Of a stretch of DNA of 64,000 nucleotides, positions 11,073 through 22,316 are shown piece after piece (positions within the stretch are counted from its first letter, which is position 1; each line of letters opens with the position of its first letter). The notes beneath the pieces are model-generated. The model was given only the letters and a program-made list of their open reading frames with translations, was not told where the DNA came from and ran no database searches. The stretch spans positions 51,386,922 to 51,450,921 of the forward strand of contig JAKGHH010000004.1 of assembly GCA_022828595.1 (NCBI GenBank), given 5' to 3'. This stretch comes from Nelumbo lutea. Taxonomy: Eukaryota > Streptophyta > Magnoliopsida > Proteales > Nelumbonaceae. Position numbers and translations under genes: made by a program.

Positions 11073-11596
11073 GAAGCTTATAATCACGATGGAAAGGAAA
11101 ATAGAAGCAATAGGGCACATTGGAGACCTTCTTTATACTACATAGCTTGAAAAAGATATCTATGTCTAGAATAAAATCTAAGTGATAGCTTAAAGAAAGC
11201 ATCCCCACTACGGTCTGGATAGAATTGGGGTGGAGCTGCCCCAAGGGGACACCAAAAAATGAAAGCACCTCAAGAATGAAAGGGTGTAAAGGTAAATGGA
11301 GCTGCTCCAAGGCGACCAATGCCTCCTCAAAGACACAAACCTCGCCTCGTCTATGGCTCCATGGGAATTAATCTGGGCCAGGTTGGATGTAGTTGAACTT
11401 GGTGGGCATTTGGAATGTAGAAATCAAATTAATTATCTCTTCCCTGCTCAGCTCACTAGGGTTGAACAGGGTAACCTTTGGCTCCTATTGAGATGTCAAA
11501 GTCCTGACATGAGAACCTCGCTAATCTCACGTTGAGGTCCCATACTCAACCCAAGGAAAGTTTAACAACCTCCCTTTTAGAACCACCTGAAGACAT
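11056..11596 (-). pseudogene. Antisense ORF relic of gypsy-1, N-terminal part (transposase_28-like domain)
   Basis: On the strand opposite gag and protease, frames contain SREEIINLISTFQMP and then LHLPLHPFILEVLSFFGVPL with GQLHPNSIQTVVGM (11180-11310). These resemble the plant 'putative gypsy-type transposon' domain (PF04195), which is carried antisense near the 3' LTR by Tat-lineage elements. A possible start ATG is at 11596, but stops break the frame between it and 11450. The second gypsy element carries the C-terminal half of the same kind of protein. The function is unknown. Confidence 0.65.
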
Positions 11597-12071
11597 GTTT
11601 ATAGAATGAAAGGAGGACTCACCAACTTTTCGGGAAACAAAACCAGTGGTAGGCAAGCTTCAACCGGCAACCTAACAACAATTCCCCCTACAAAACTCTC
11701 CTCTAACTGATCACCCTCTCCCTTGGCGAAAATCTCAGAATAGTGCAAGTGGGACCCCAGTGGAGACCACCTTATTTATAGCTTGCTGGCGAGGAAAATC
11801 GATGGCTAAGATGCCCTATTGGCGAATCGACAGTTGAAAAGACTCCACTGTGCACAATCTGATTTGAATTTTAAATTTTCCGCACCTAACTTGCACACCC
11901 ACCTAAATTTAAAAAATTCAAACCTCGGCGTAGCCTCGCCTGTCTTTGAGCCGAGTTGGGTGGACGAGCTGAGCAATTTGTGGACGGGCCAGACAAATTA
12001 CCAAACTGAGAGAGGCAACTGCAAGCTACTCTCTTCGCCTATCTAACATTGACTCGAGAGTAGAGAGTAGT
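11597..12071. other. Gypsy-1 3' untranslated spacer
   Basis: Between the antisense ORF start and the 3' LTR no coding sequence is evident. A purine-rich tract (CGAGAGTAGAGAGTAG) ends at 12071 next to the LTR and fits a polypurine tract. Confidence 0.55.
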
Positions 12072-12880
12072 TGATGAGGGGTAATTTAGTCCTCCTAATG
12101 AGATTACGACATGTGGCATCATTGAACAACTAGATGGCACTTGAGCATTGAGTAAGTAGATCACCTCGGCAGAGTAGCTAGCAACACCTTGTCCAGGGCC
12201 GACCTATAGTACCTCGGCTTAGCCAACCTAAGGGACCTCGGAGTGAGGAGTGACCTCCTTCGAGGACCGACCGAGCTGACTTGGGTACAGGTAGTGGCTT
12301 ATGAGACGTGCTCGTCGACCTACTCTTTAAGCCCATTATCAAGACCAAATTCTCTGAGAATAACAACGCTCGACTATTAAGCCCGCCTACCTGCATCGCC
12401 TGCATCAGAGTTGATGGAAAGGACCTTAGCCCTATGTGCGGATCACGTAACTAATAGAGATATTCTTTCCAAACATAGTGGGAGTGGATCTCCGAGAATC
12501 TTGGATCCGTAACAAGAGGCCTCCAACCCCTTACATGTATATAAAGGCATCAATTTCCTGAGAGAAGGTACACGCGTTTCAACTCTCGCATACTCTGACC
12601 TTCTAGCATTCTAATTCCCTCTAAAATTTCTAACTTGCCGACTTAAGCATTAGAGTGCCCACCCCGCGTAAAAGCAAGTTAGACACTCTAATACTATTTC
12701 CTTGCAGGTCTCCCCAGAGAATTAGATAGTTCACTGATTAACTTAGCTTGGCATCTGAGCTACCTCGCTCCTAGCTCGGCCTTACTCAACTCAGCATTCA
12801 AGTCACTCCCCAGCAAGGAATTCTCTAGCTCAGCATTCGAGTCACCTGACATCAAGGAGTTGCCAGATTGCGCATCATTA
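12072..12880 (+). repeat. Gypsy-1 3' LTR
   Basis: 809 bp, starting TGATGAGGGGTAATTTAG and ending GCGCATCATTA, followed by the GGTTT duplication. It aligns throughout with the split 5' LTR. Confidence 0.92.
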
Positions 12881-12963
12881 GGTTTTTTCAAATACACTTT
12901 TTATTTTAAAATTTAATTTTATATTGTATTTATGCAAATATTTTCAATAAATATTAATGCAAC

Positions 12964-12965
<2 letters not shown>

Positions 12966-13006
<41 letters not shown>
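12966..13006. repeat. (TA)n microsatellite
   Basis: A TA dinucleotide run of about 41 bp. Confidence 0.95.
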
Positions 13007-13007
<1 letters not shown>

Positions 13008-14480
13008 CTCTTCTCAAGGAGCTTCCCATTTTTTGAATTTTTTATTTTTTAATTCCATGTCATTTTTGAAACAATCAATGAGATGCACTTTCTCAATAAC
13101 ATAAAAAATCTCTTCTCCTAAAATTTCTCCTAAACTACCTCCCCCACTATCCTCCACTTTATCCAAAATTATCTCTAATTCCTCTCTTCTAAATTTATCT
13201 CCAAAATTATCTCTAATTTAGTAGAGAGTTTATCTCCTAAATTATCTCTAATTCCTATTTATCCTCTCCCCTACTTCTTATCTATATCTATCTAAAGAAT
13301 GTTTGGATTAAAAATTTAAGAATTATTTAAATATTCTAACAAAATTTTATGATAAATTTAAAATATTTATTCAAAACAAAAATATATATATATATATTTA
13401 CAAAATATATCACGAAATAATGTACTAACAATTTAAATTATGTTTTTCGGATTATCAATTTAAATGTTTTTCAAATATTTAATAATATGTAATAGCTTTC
13501 AATAAATAAAATTCAAGTAACAAAAAAATAAATATTTTATAGATTATTTAAATATTTATATAACTAAATATTTATCATAACTAGATTTTAAATAGTTAAA
13601 ATAACGAAATTATGTAATAAGTTTAAAAAATTTCGTAGTAGAAAAATAATTATAACATGATATTGAAATTAATAATAATTTAATGTATTATACAATTAAT
13701 AATGAAATTATGTAATAATAGTATAGATTATGATTTTATGAATAAATAAATTCAATAAATAATTAACATTTTTTAAATTCAAATATTTTACTTATTATTT
13801 AAGTATTTAAATAACAAAATCTTTAACATAACTAGATTTTAAATAGTTAAAATATAGAAATTATGAAATAAATTTAAAAATTATAAAAAGCATAAAAATA
13901 ATTATAACATAATATTGAAAATAATAATAATTTAATTTTTTTACATAATATTGTAAATAACTAATTTCACTTATATCAAGTATTAATTCGAGAAAATAAC
14001 TTTCAAGAAAATTAATATTTATTATTAATAATTTTGAACTCTTAATTTGAATTTATTATATAATTATATACTAAAATTAATATTTATTGTATTTCAGAAA
14101 TTATATATAGTTTTTTTGTCATAAATGTATTTTCAATGATTATGTATAAATTTATTTTGTTTTTTTATTTAACAAAAAACTTTCAATAATTATTAGAGAT
14201 TAAACTACTATTATTGAAAATTTTAAATTTAATATATTGTACTTATTGTATTTATTGTATTTTTGTTATAACTTATTGATAAATATTTATTAGAGATTGA
14301 ACTATTATTTGAGATTATGCTATTTATTGACTAAGTTAATATGTTTTTAGTACATATTGTATTTTTGTAATTATCAATATATTTTCAATAATTATGTATT
14401 TTTGCTATAAATTTTCAATAATTATTGGAGATTAAACTACTATTATTTTTCAGAGATGAGATTTTTAATTTAGCTGAAAT
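13007..14480. other. AT-rich intergenic DNA
   Basis: Very AT-rich. The phrase ATAACTAGATTTTAAATAGTTAAAATA recurs at about 13575 and 13830 with similar surroundings, so part of it is a diverged duplication of about 260 bp. No ORF, terminal repeats or RNA gene were recognised. Confidence 0.5.
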
Positions 14481-15000
14481 TATGAGTGTTCATGAGTTGG
14501 TTCGATTCGGTTGTAGGCTATTTGGCCAACCAAATTGACCTGGTCAGGTTAAGGAGTTGGTTAGATGAAACCAACTAACCTTTTGTGAAAACCAACCCAC
14601 TCAAGTTATATCGGTTTGGGTCGATTTTTTGGTTTGGTCATCGGTTCGAAAGATTTAAACTTAAAGATTAAATTTAATTTTTAAAATTATAGTGCATTTA
14701 TTAAAAATAAATTTAAAAATTAGATTTATGGTATAAAACATTTTAAACTAAGAAATATGGGAAATTTTCCACTTTTCCATATTAAAAGTTATATTTAAAA
14801 TGTAAAATATTAATATATACCCATGGTTAGATCGTTCGACTTTGGTTGGTTTACAAATGGCCAAAGTGAGATTAATCCAACTTGGTTGAATTGAAAAATT
14901 TTTGAACCAAAGCCAACCTAAAATACTAGAAAACCGACAAATTCAGGTCCGGTTAATCGGGTTGGTCAGTTTTATCAGTTTGATGAATAAAACTAACTAA
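14481..15000. repeat. Probable hAT-like MITE or remnant rich in GGTTGG/CCAACC motifs
   Basis: It is framed by GTTCATGAGTTGGTTCGATT at the left and a partly inverse TTGGTCAGTTTTATCAGTTT at the right, with many short inverted CCAACC/GGTTGG words. This resembles the subterminal style of the hAT MITEs elsewhere in the window. Exact ends and a target duplication were not found. Confidence 0.35.
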
Positions 15001-15149
15001 AATTAATTATTGTTATTTTTATATTAAAAATTTTGTTAAAAGTTGTATATAAAATTTGAATAATTATTAATTGTTTAAAAAGTTGAAAATATAAAACAAT
15101 TGTATACTCTTATGTGTTTCTATTAGGGTCATTTACTAGAACACACCTT

Positions 15150-15295
15150 TAGGGATGGCAATTTTCCCCATCCCCGACGGGGACCCGACTTCCTTGACCT
15201 GATGGGGTCGGGATGGGGATTGTTTTGGTGGGGCGGGGGCGAGGATGGGGATGGGGATTAAATGTTATTTATATTAAATATACTATTATATTATT

Positions 15296-15327
<32 letters not shown>

Positions 15328-15531
15328 CAAAACATATTTAAAACATTATTTATAATTTAAAATTTTTATTTATTTTAAATAATTTATTTAAAAAATACTA
15401 TTATTTGACAATATTTTGGGGATTCAGGTCCCCATGGGGAACCCATCCCCATCGGTGGTCATGGATGGGGAATAATTTCAAAATCGGGGTCAAGGACGAG
15501 GAATATGATCCCTGCCCCGTTGCCATTCCTA
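15150..15531. mobile_element. hAT-type MITE, 382 bp, perfect 8-bp TSD
   Basis: TIRs are TAGGGATGGCAA (left) and its near-inverse TTGCCATTCCTA (right), with internal GGGGATGGGG/CCCCATCCCC words. The duplication CACACCTT is exact (15142-15149 and 15532-15539). A related element is at 61176-61659. The central part is AT-rich with a TA run at 15300-15326. Confidence 0.92.
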
Positions 15532-15539
15532 CACACCTT

Positions 15540-15946
15540 ATAGTTTTACATATTTACTTAAACCTACCTTATAGTTTTCATTTTACTAAAACATCCCATA
15601 TATTTTATAACTTATTTATTAATCAACATTTCATTAAAGAGTGTTTGTTTCGCCATTAGGCTCATGATTTTTTATTCTAAGAATACCCTTAGCACTTTTT
15701 TTGTATAGAAAACAAAATTGACCAAACATAGCCAATAGAGTGGTTGCCTGTGTCTTATTAAGGGAAAAATGGTATTTTATTTTTATTTTCTTTTGATTAA
15801 ATTTACTTAAATGAACATTAGGGTCAACACTGTCATTTTCTATTGTCATCTAATGGAAGATTAATTAAATCCCTTGCAAATTATAAGTGGTGTTTTAGTA
15901 AAATGCTAACTATAGGGTAGATTTTAGTAAATCCATGAAACCATAA
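15540..15946. other. Non-coding spacer
   Basis: Nothing recognisable between two MITEs; it is AT-rich without a coding frame. Confidence 0.4.
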
Positions 15947-16297
15947 GGGGGTGTTCTTTTTTTGGATTTTGAGAGGGGGAAAGTTGGTCAATGGGATTTT
16001 GGTTCCCATTGACCAAGAACCCCATGCTCTTTTTTGAGATTTATGTGGGGATTAAGGAAAGTTTATTGTGGGTAAATAACTTTCCCACTTAGGGGGAAAG
16101 TTACCAACACTTGAATGGGACAAAACTGCCCTTTTTAATAATAATTTTTTATGGCTAAAATGGTCATTGCCTTATTTACATGAAAAATAAAAGAACATGG
16201 GTAAATGCACTTACCCGGATAAGTGCTTCCTAGGAAAAACTTACCCAGATCATTGCATTTACTCGGGTAAGTAACTTACCGAAAAGCGAACGAGGCC
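15947..16297. mobile_element. Tourist/Harbinger-type MITE, TSD TAA
   Basis: The left end is GGGGGTGTTCTTTTTTTGG. The right end, read inverted, is GGCCTCGTTCGCTTTTCGG. Both are flanked by TAA (15944-15946 and 16298-16300). The inner halves contain complementary ACTTACCC/GGGTAAGT words. Decayed relatives occur near 18030-18130 and 33400-33600. Confidence 0.65.
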
Positions 16298-16809
16298 TAA
16301 GGTATTTTAGTAATGATCATTTCTATTATTTACCATTTGCTTAATAAATCTCGTAAATCGCATGGGTCCCCGCTAGTATTATTTAATATTTATTTGTTTA
16401 TGTATTTCTATATTAATTTAATATTTCAAATTAATCACGATTAATCATGTTATTATATATTAATCAAGTTAGTATTATTTAATATTTATTATATATTAAT
16501 CAAGTTAGTTATTTATATACTGTTGGATTAGTACAAGGATGCAATGCAACATGCATGTGTTACATGCAAGTTTGTCATAAGGAAGAACACCAACTTGCAA
16601 CGCTATGACACCAAACAATTTTTTAAATTGAAACGTTTTTTCGCTGATGCGGTATGAATTCATTCATTTTTTTTTTAATACAGAAATCGGTTGTCTGCGT
16701 TTTCCAAGACATTTATAATTCTCCAAGAATCGAATTGCTTGTAAAACACGTCAGTCCCAAACAACCTCCAAGTGATCATTTCAGCTGCTAGATCATCAAG
16801 TGGACACCA

Positions 16810-17108
16810 GTTAATTCGAACCGCCATTGACCCGGATGGTCGGACCGTTTGGTCTGAAAACCGTCCAGGCAACCAGTTCTGTTTTATCCCAAACCTGGAA
16901 TTTGGTAAAAAATTATTGAAAAAGTCAATAAACCGTTGATCCAAACAGTCGAATGTCGACTTGTTCAACGGTTTTTGACCATTTTTTTTATTCTTTTAAT
17001 TTTTCTGTTAGAACGAACTGTCCATTCAAATTGGACGATCAGACCATTGACCCAAAAACCGATGGCCCAAATGATTCCGTTTCCAAATCATTTTTTAAAA
17101 CATTGGTT
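16810..17108. mobile_element. MITE of the CA(A/T)GGTTTT-AAAAC family, decayed copy
   Basis: It shares the words GGTCGGACCGTTTGGTCTGA, AACCGTTGATCCAAACAGTC and a right end TTTTTTAAAACATTG with the better preserved copies at 35938-36241 and 42766-43013. Ends and target duplication are not clear here. Confidence 0.5.
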
Positions 17109-18600
17109 AATAGTGTTATCAGACTTGCATCAGCCATGGAGCCATTTCTTGATAATGAATTACGAGTCAAACTGTCCTACTATCTGGTTCCACTCACGAA
17201 ATTAAAATAAAAAAAAAAATCCATCTATATATACTCATGTTCAACCGTTTTAACAGTTTCTTATAATCTTATATTAAAATATCTCTCATAAAATAAAGCA
17301 TATAAATATGAAAATATTTCTAATGCAAAGCTGTAAAGATTATTGGAACGGGCATTGCCTTTGATCCAAGCCGAACTCCTCAGTCATGAATTAAAACTTG
17401 ACATATAAAGGTTGAACTTGGGCCAGGCCAGTCTCATAATCGATTTATTGGTTTCATGCAGCCTAACCGCCTAAGGCCCAACCTTTTGCTCTCTCCACCA
17501 CACCCAAAGCCCAGTCCTGTTCTAACCAGGCCTTGGGCCTATTTGTTTGGTAAGAAAAACTTTTCATTCACAGAAACAGAACAACAACAGCAACAAAAAC
17601 TTTTCTTTATAGGAAGGGTTGTTTTTTTGTGCTTTTAAACCTAGTGGTACAATAATCAGTTTAATTAAAATACATTAAGAGAGTTATAAAAGAGTATGTG
17701 TGAATGCATTTTATTAAACCTTGGGAGGTAAAAGAAGTATCATTTCACCTAAGCATGTTACTCTGTTTGTGTGTGAGTGTGAGGATCATATCAATTTTCT
17801 TCCAACCTCACTCTCCCCAAATAAATAACCTTGCTCTTTCCTCTGTTCTCTTTCACATAAATTTAGGATCACATCATTTTACTTTCTAGTTTATTTTGTA
17901 AAGTTATTTACCCATGCTCTAAATAAGATATTTAATGACTATTTAAGTCATTATTGAAAATGACAATTTTGTCTCATGCAAGTTTTGGTAATTTTGAATC
18001 ATGTGGTAGAGTTACACTTACCCAGGTGAATTGATACACAGGAAAAATATTTTTTTCATGGGCCCCACATAAATCTGAAAAAAAGAACATCGGGTATTTT
18101 GGTCAGTGAGAATGACCCACCAACTTTCCCCCTCTCAAATCTGAAAAAGAAATATGCCTTTACAAGTAAACAAAACAAAGTCAAATCTAAAACAAAGCAA
18201 AAAATAATTACATATGATGCGTCAATGATGTAATTGCATTGTATCATTACCTCTAGGGTGGCACATCTCCATTTTCACCTAGGATTGACCAAGGAGCCAA
18301 GGAGGGCTATTGGATTCATTTGTTTTGTATAATACCGATCAATTAATAAATGCTTATTTTAATAGTTCAATAAAGTGTTGCTTTGTGATCCTTCATGGGT
18401 TTCATTATAATAATGAAGGTATGCATGGAGTATTTTATTAAATTCTCATTACAATGGATGTTACTCTTAATTCTATGGATTAGTTTCCACAACTTTTCTT
18501 CATTTCTAGTATTTCTAACAAAATACTAGACAAGACTAAAACCAACCCTCTCTACCTTTCTACAACGACATTTAACCTCCTCTACTGATATTTAGGGGCT
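17109..18600. other. Non-coding DNA with MITE remnants
   Basis: Contains fragments of Tourist-like sequence (GGGCCTATTTGTTTGGTAAG at 17526; a complement of the 15947 element near 18030-18130) and otherwise unique AT-rich DNA. No coding frame is convincing. Confidence 0.45.
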
Positions 18601-18712
18601 GTTTGGTAACAATTCAAATGACTAAACTGAATCACTGACTTATGGCTGTCTTTTGGTGGATAAAATATTTGAGAGCAAGCAATAAACGTAATTTTAGTTG
18701 CAGCGATTAACG

Positions 18713-19965
18713 AGTTTTTTATTTTATTTTTTGGTAAGAGGGAATTCATTAAAAAAGCACAGAGAAAGCAAAACAGATACAACCACCAACACTAAACAAG
18801 AACAGGAGAAAAAAATAAAGCAGCAACAACACAGAAAGGAAAAAAGGAAAAAAAAAAAAAAATAGAAAAAGTGAAAAACTACTAACTAACTACTAAAACA
18901 GAAAGACTCAGAACTGGGACTACTGTTTGCTAAATCACCCAACAAAACAGGAGATAGCCAAGCAGGCGCTGTGTTCAAGAGAAGGCATGAAGAAGAAAGG
19001 CCTTTTTGAGCTGCCACATGGGCTGCTCTATTTGCTGATCTGTCTCTCCATGAAAAGGAGATATCCAAGCCTTGACTTAGAAAGACAATGTGGCTGTTTG
19101 ACAAGTTTTTTTGAAAAGATCTTTTGAGAGCTCTGACAATTAAAAGACGCATTGAGATTTTCCATGAAGATCTGAACAGCCTGAACTTAGTTTGATAGAT
19201 ACATGTCTTTTTATGCGTCTTTTCGCACAAGAATAAAATGCGAAAGACGTGAAAAGCTTCATTTGGAGCTTCCCAAAATCAGTCCAAAATGGGCTTTTCA
19301 CGCCTTACCGGCGCTCTGGCTTTTGGCGATTAGATCTTCTGCAAACAAAATTGGAATAAACCAAAAATCGGTTTGCCCGACATATAAATAGCTGAAAGAC
19401 CGCATAAAAAAACATACCAAATGGGGCCAATATCCTTGATGCAGAAAAACAACTCCTTCAAGCAACTCGATCAAAGTTTATTTAAAATGCTGGTTACTAG
19501 CTGTTTGCAATCACTTTCCACCTCTATTTTGTAGAAAACTTCACTTCTGGCTAACTTCATTGCTTCCACCATTGCGAGGGCTTAAGACACAGTTAGGGAT
19601 GAAGCACAACTTCGACCAAAAGATGTGGCTGAACTTGATTCACTGGAGTCACGCACAATCACACCAAAATCAGCTTGAATTTGATTAACAAATTAAAAGC
19701 ACCATCTATATTTATCTTTAGGCTTGGCGGTCTTGGTCGCTTTCAAAAGGATTTTCCCAAAGGAAGGCTCCTAGAAGGGAGCACTGTTTGCACCTCCTTG
19801 GCCATCACACAGGCTTATCCAATTTTTAAGCCAACTTTTAAAAGAGCAGTTCAGATCAAGATTTGACATCCATGACCCTATACCACATCCAAACCAAGCA
19901 GCGCTCTCTGGTTTAGGGATTAAAAGTGTTTTGGCTTTTGAAAATATTAGTTTTAAAAGCAACTC
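18713..19965 (-). mobile_element. Non-LTR retrotransposon (LINE) 3' remnant with RNase H domain
   Basis: On the minus strand, the region 19435-19810 reads an RNase H-type domain: ADFGVIVRDSS, ALAMVEAMKLA, KIEVESDCKQLV. After an intervening MITE-like insert it continues at 18900-19130 with ISFSWRDRSANRAAHVAA and a LINE-type tail. The 3' end (minus strand, plus 18713-18760) reads TTTAATGAATTCCCTCTTACC followed by an A-rich tail, the usual end of plant L1-like elements. Upstream, at 19770-19960, a linker-like segment is visible; the reverse transcriptase itself is absent. Stops interrupt it. It appears to sit inside a larger Tourist-like repeat (left end GGGGCTGTTTGGTAAC at 18595; right end near 20050). 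Confidence 0.72.
19190..19428. mobile_element. MITE-like insert within the LINE RNase H region
   Basis: The ends are imperfectly inverted (TTTTTATGCGTCTTTTCGC at 19210 and, inverted, TTTTTTTATGCGGTCTTTCAG at the right), with outer CCATTTGGTATG-like sequence. The insert separates two parts of one RNase H domain, which supports a later insertion. The target duplication was not resolved. Confidence 0.5.
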
Positions 19966-20103
19966 TTACCAAATACTCAAGAAAATATTTTACTTCAATT
20001 TTACTTTCCACAGCCCTAAGCTCAAAAGCTAAAGCTTATTCAAACAAAGCCTTAGTTTAGTCATTTCAGCTTAGTGATAATCATGGGTGATCAAGGTTTA
20101 GGC

Positions 20104-20334
20104 CATGGTTTAAAGTATCAATATGCCTAATACACATGGGTGTTTGGATACTTCATAGCTTGCTTTAGTGTTTTTTTTTTTTTTCCAAATTTGTTTCAGG
20201 GGATCGGTTTTAGGCTTGTTTACCCCTTGAAAGCAACCAAATTCTGAAATACCTCTTATTTGAGGTTTTAAGGAGCTTCCAATACAATACAATATGATCG
20301 ATATGGGTGTATCGCATTGAAATTTTGAACCTTG
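20104..20334. mobile_element. MITE of the CAAGGTT(T/C)AAA-TATCGATA family, copy 1
   Basis: Ends are CATGGTTTAAAGTATCAATA and, inverted, CAAGGTTCAAAATTTCAATG. The flanking 8-mers GTTTAGGC and GTTCAAGC match at 6 of 8. Better copies are at 27652-27891 and 28109-28343. Confidence 0.7.
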
Positions 20335-20342
20335 GTTCAAGC

Positions 20343-21640
20343 TTAAAACTTATTACAAGGGTTATAAGGTGGACTTAATACCAAGATATAAACTTGAGCT
20401 TGGGCCTACACAAGCTTGAGCCGAACTAAGCATGGTTGCATCTAAACCAAGCTAGAAATGATCACCTTTACTCAAGCAAAAGGCTACGCAAACCTTGGGG
20501 GCAGCCCTTCCTCAACAATCCATGAAACAAATATAATTCAGCTGATTTAAGCCATCTCTATTGCTATTAAAACCTTTCACTTTAACGAACCATTCTTCAA
20601 CCTGTTGGCTTCAATTCCTAAATCCTAATATATGTTTGTGCTCCACTCACGAAAATTTCCCTTTTAATAATATATTTTTTATGACAAAATAAAAGAACAT
20701 GGGGCTTTAGAGTCAATCTTAAGAATTAGTGCATTAACCATGTTCTAGGCTTTCTTTTTATAACCTGATCCTGAGGTGGGCTGTAATAGCCATAAATTGT
20801 TTTTAAAGTAAACTTCATTCCTTGCTTTACATATAGCTTAGATGTGGAAGCCATACAAGGTGCCAACCAATTAGTTGGTAAGTTCTCCTCTTAGTCGTAA
20901 GTTGGGAAATGGGCTACCCCCCGTTGTGTAGCCCTTTAAAAGATAAAAAAAAAAAATTCTCTTCTACCATATATTCAGTATTATTGTTTGTTGCTTAAAT
21001 AGCATAAGCTATATACTTGCACCTGAGGCTTGTGCTTGTTCTAGGACCAGGAAGAACGTCGAAGAACGGTGAAAAATGCAGTCGATGGAGTGTGATGAAG
21101 GACGAAGAAAGACCTCATACCTTTACACACGACTTAGATCAACCCCAGACCCTCATTTGTTATCTATTCGCACGGTTCATTAAAAATCATGTGTGCTTAC
21201 TTTAATTTTAAGCTTTCAACCACAAATCTTTTGCAATTTGTGCTTTCTTTATTTTACTTTATTAGTTTAGCTTGTCTTAAATTCTCAAAATATTCCGTTT
21301 GGTTGCTTGCGTGTCTTTATGTTTATTGAGAGTTGGCGAAAAAACAACGTGCAGCAGGATTGAACTGCCCCAAACAATACCTTATGCTTCCATCGGTGCC
21401 CACGTATCAATACGTCACAGGCACGGTGTGCCTGTGTCACGGATCATGCGTTTTGTAATTCTAACTTCGAGGTAGTCCATGTGGGCCCACACAACAATGT
21501 TCCACGCCTAGTTTTTTACTTTGATTTGGGATATTCAAATATTAGAATCCAACGGCTTTGCCAAGCGTTTCGTTTTACAGGTGAACCGTTCCTGTTCCTC
21601 TTTATCACATTCACATCCATTCCAATTGCCAAATCCATGA
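20343..21640. other. Upstream intergenic DNA of the malate dehydrogenase gene
   Basis: No coding frame or known repeat was recognised with confidence. Around 20850-20950 a segment with GGTGCCAACCAATTAGTTGG resembles a decayed tRNA-derived repeat, but not clearly enough to call. Confidence 0.4.
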
Positions 21641-21651
21641 TTACCCACATG

Positions 21652-21737
21652 CACATCTGGCTATCTGAGCGTGCATTGAGAACATCTCCCGTACTTGGAG
21701 ATGTTTTCAATGCACGGTTTTGTGAGGCGCAGATGTG
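21652..21737. repeat. Near-perfect hairpin upstream of the malate dehydrogenase promoter
   Basis: Arms CGTGCATTGAGAACATCTCC (21670-21689) and GGAGATGTTTTCAATGCACG (21697-21716) pair over 20 bp with a single mismatch (G:U in RNA) and a 7-nt loop. An outer pair CACATCTG (21652-21659) and CAGATGTG (21730-21737) extends the fold beyond an internal bulge. Size and shape are compatible with a small-RNA precursor or a foldback element remnant; neither is established. It lies about 350 bp upstream of the TATA box. Confidence 0.75.
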
Positions 21738-22060
21738 ATCTTCCACGATTCTAGCTGCTGAGTTTGGATGGCTCGCCAAGCCAGCTCCATATCACGGAGA
21801 TGTTCCCGATGTGCGGCTGCAGTTTGTAGGGAGCCAACCCGACTCCAGATTGTCCTGACAAAGACAAATATTCCATCGAGATTCCGTATTCTGTCCAGCC
21901 TTTGTTGGGCATGTACGTTATTCTTGATACCAGCGATGTCTAGTTTCGGGTTTTCTTATCGAGACATTATTCAGTGAGATCATCTCATACGTAAAGCTTC
22001 TGGTTGGATACGTGTCTAATTTTTAACAGTTAATTGTCTAGATTTCCGTCTGATAAAGGT

Positions 22061-22093
22061 CCACGTAATCACCCTACGTGGGGGCTCTATAAA
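22061..22093 (+). promoter_or_regulatory. Malate dehydrogenase core promoter: ACGT boxes and TATA box
   Basis: CTATAAAGG holds a TATA box at 22088-22093. Immediately upstream are two ACGT cores, CCACGTA (22061) and TACGTGGGG (22075), of the G-box/ABRE type bound by bZIP factors. A start of transcription around 22115-22125 is inferred from TATA spacing. Confidence 0.6.
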
Positions 22094-22117
22094 GGCGAGA
22101 GATATGACTTCCGATTC

Positions 22118-22173
22118 CGATTCAGTGCTTTTCGCGATACAAAGCCTTGAAAGTAGCCGCGACCCACCAGCTT

Positions 22174-22207
<34 letters not shown>

Positions 22208-22316
22208 TTGAGTTGAAGGAGAAGAGAAGAGTGAACGAAGCTGAAGCTCTTCATTGGCTCTCCAGCCGCGGCAGACGGGGCATTCGTTCTTTAATCAGAC
22301 ATCTATTTGTCTCCAG
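22118..22316 (+). other. Malate dehydrogenase 5' UTR exon, with (GA)n tract
   Basis: The predicted non-coding first exon ends at CTCCAG|GTATCA (donor 22317). It contains a GA dinucleotide run at 22173-22206 and no ATG, so it should not hinder initiation at 24587. The start is estimated from the TATA box. Confidence 0.55.

Larger units (their letters stand above)
5329..12880 (+). mobile_element. Ty3/gypsy (Tat-like) LTR retrotransposon 1, internally deleted, TSD GGTTT
   Basis: LTRs begin T(G/A)ATGAGGG(A/G)TAATTT and end GCATCAT(C/T)A. The 5' LTR occupies 5329-8808 because a copia element is inserted in it; the 3' LTR is 12072-12880 (809 bp). The 5-bp duplication GGTTT is perfect (5324-5328 and 12881-12885). 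The primer-binding region follows the 5' LTR at 8809 (ATTGGCCCCATTTGTGGGAA). The interior has gag and protease relics on the plus strand, no reverse transcriptase or integrase, then an antisense ORF relic and the 3' LTR. The TG/CA ends have decayed to TA in the 5' and 3' termini, as expected from cytosine deamination. It is non-autonomous now. Confidence 0.9.

Noticed and set aside
20825..20950. Possible tRNA-derived repeat
   Set aside because: An A-box-like word is present, but a B box at the right spacing is not clear.
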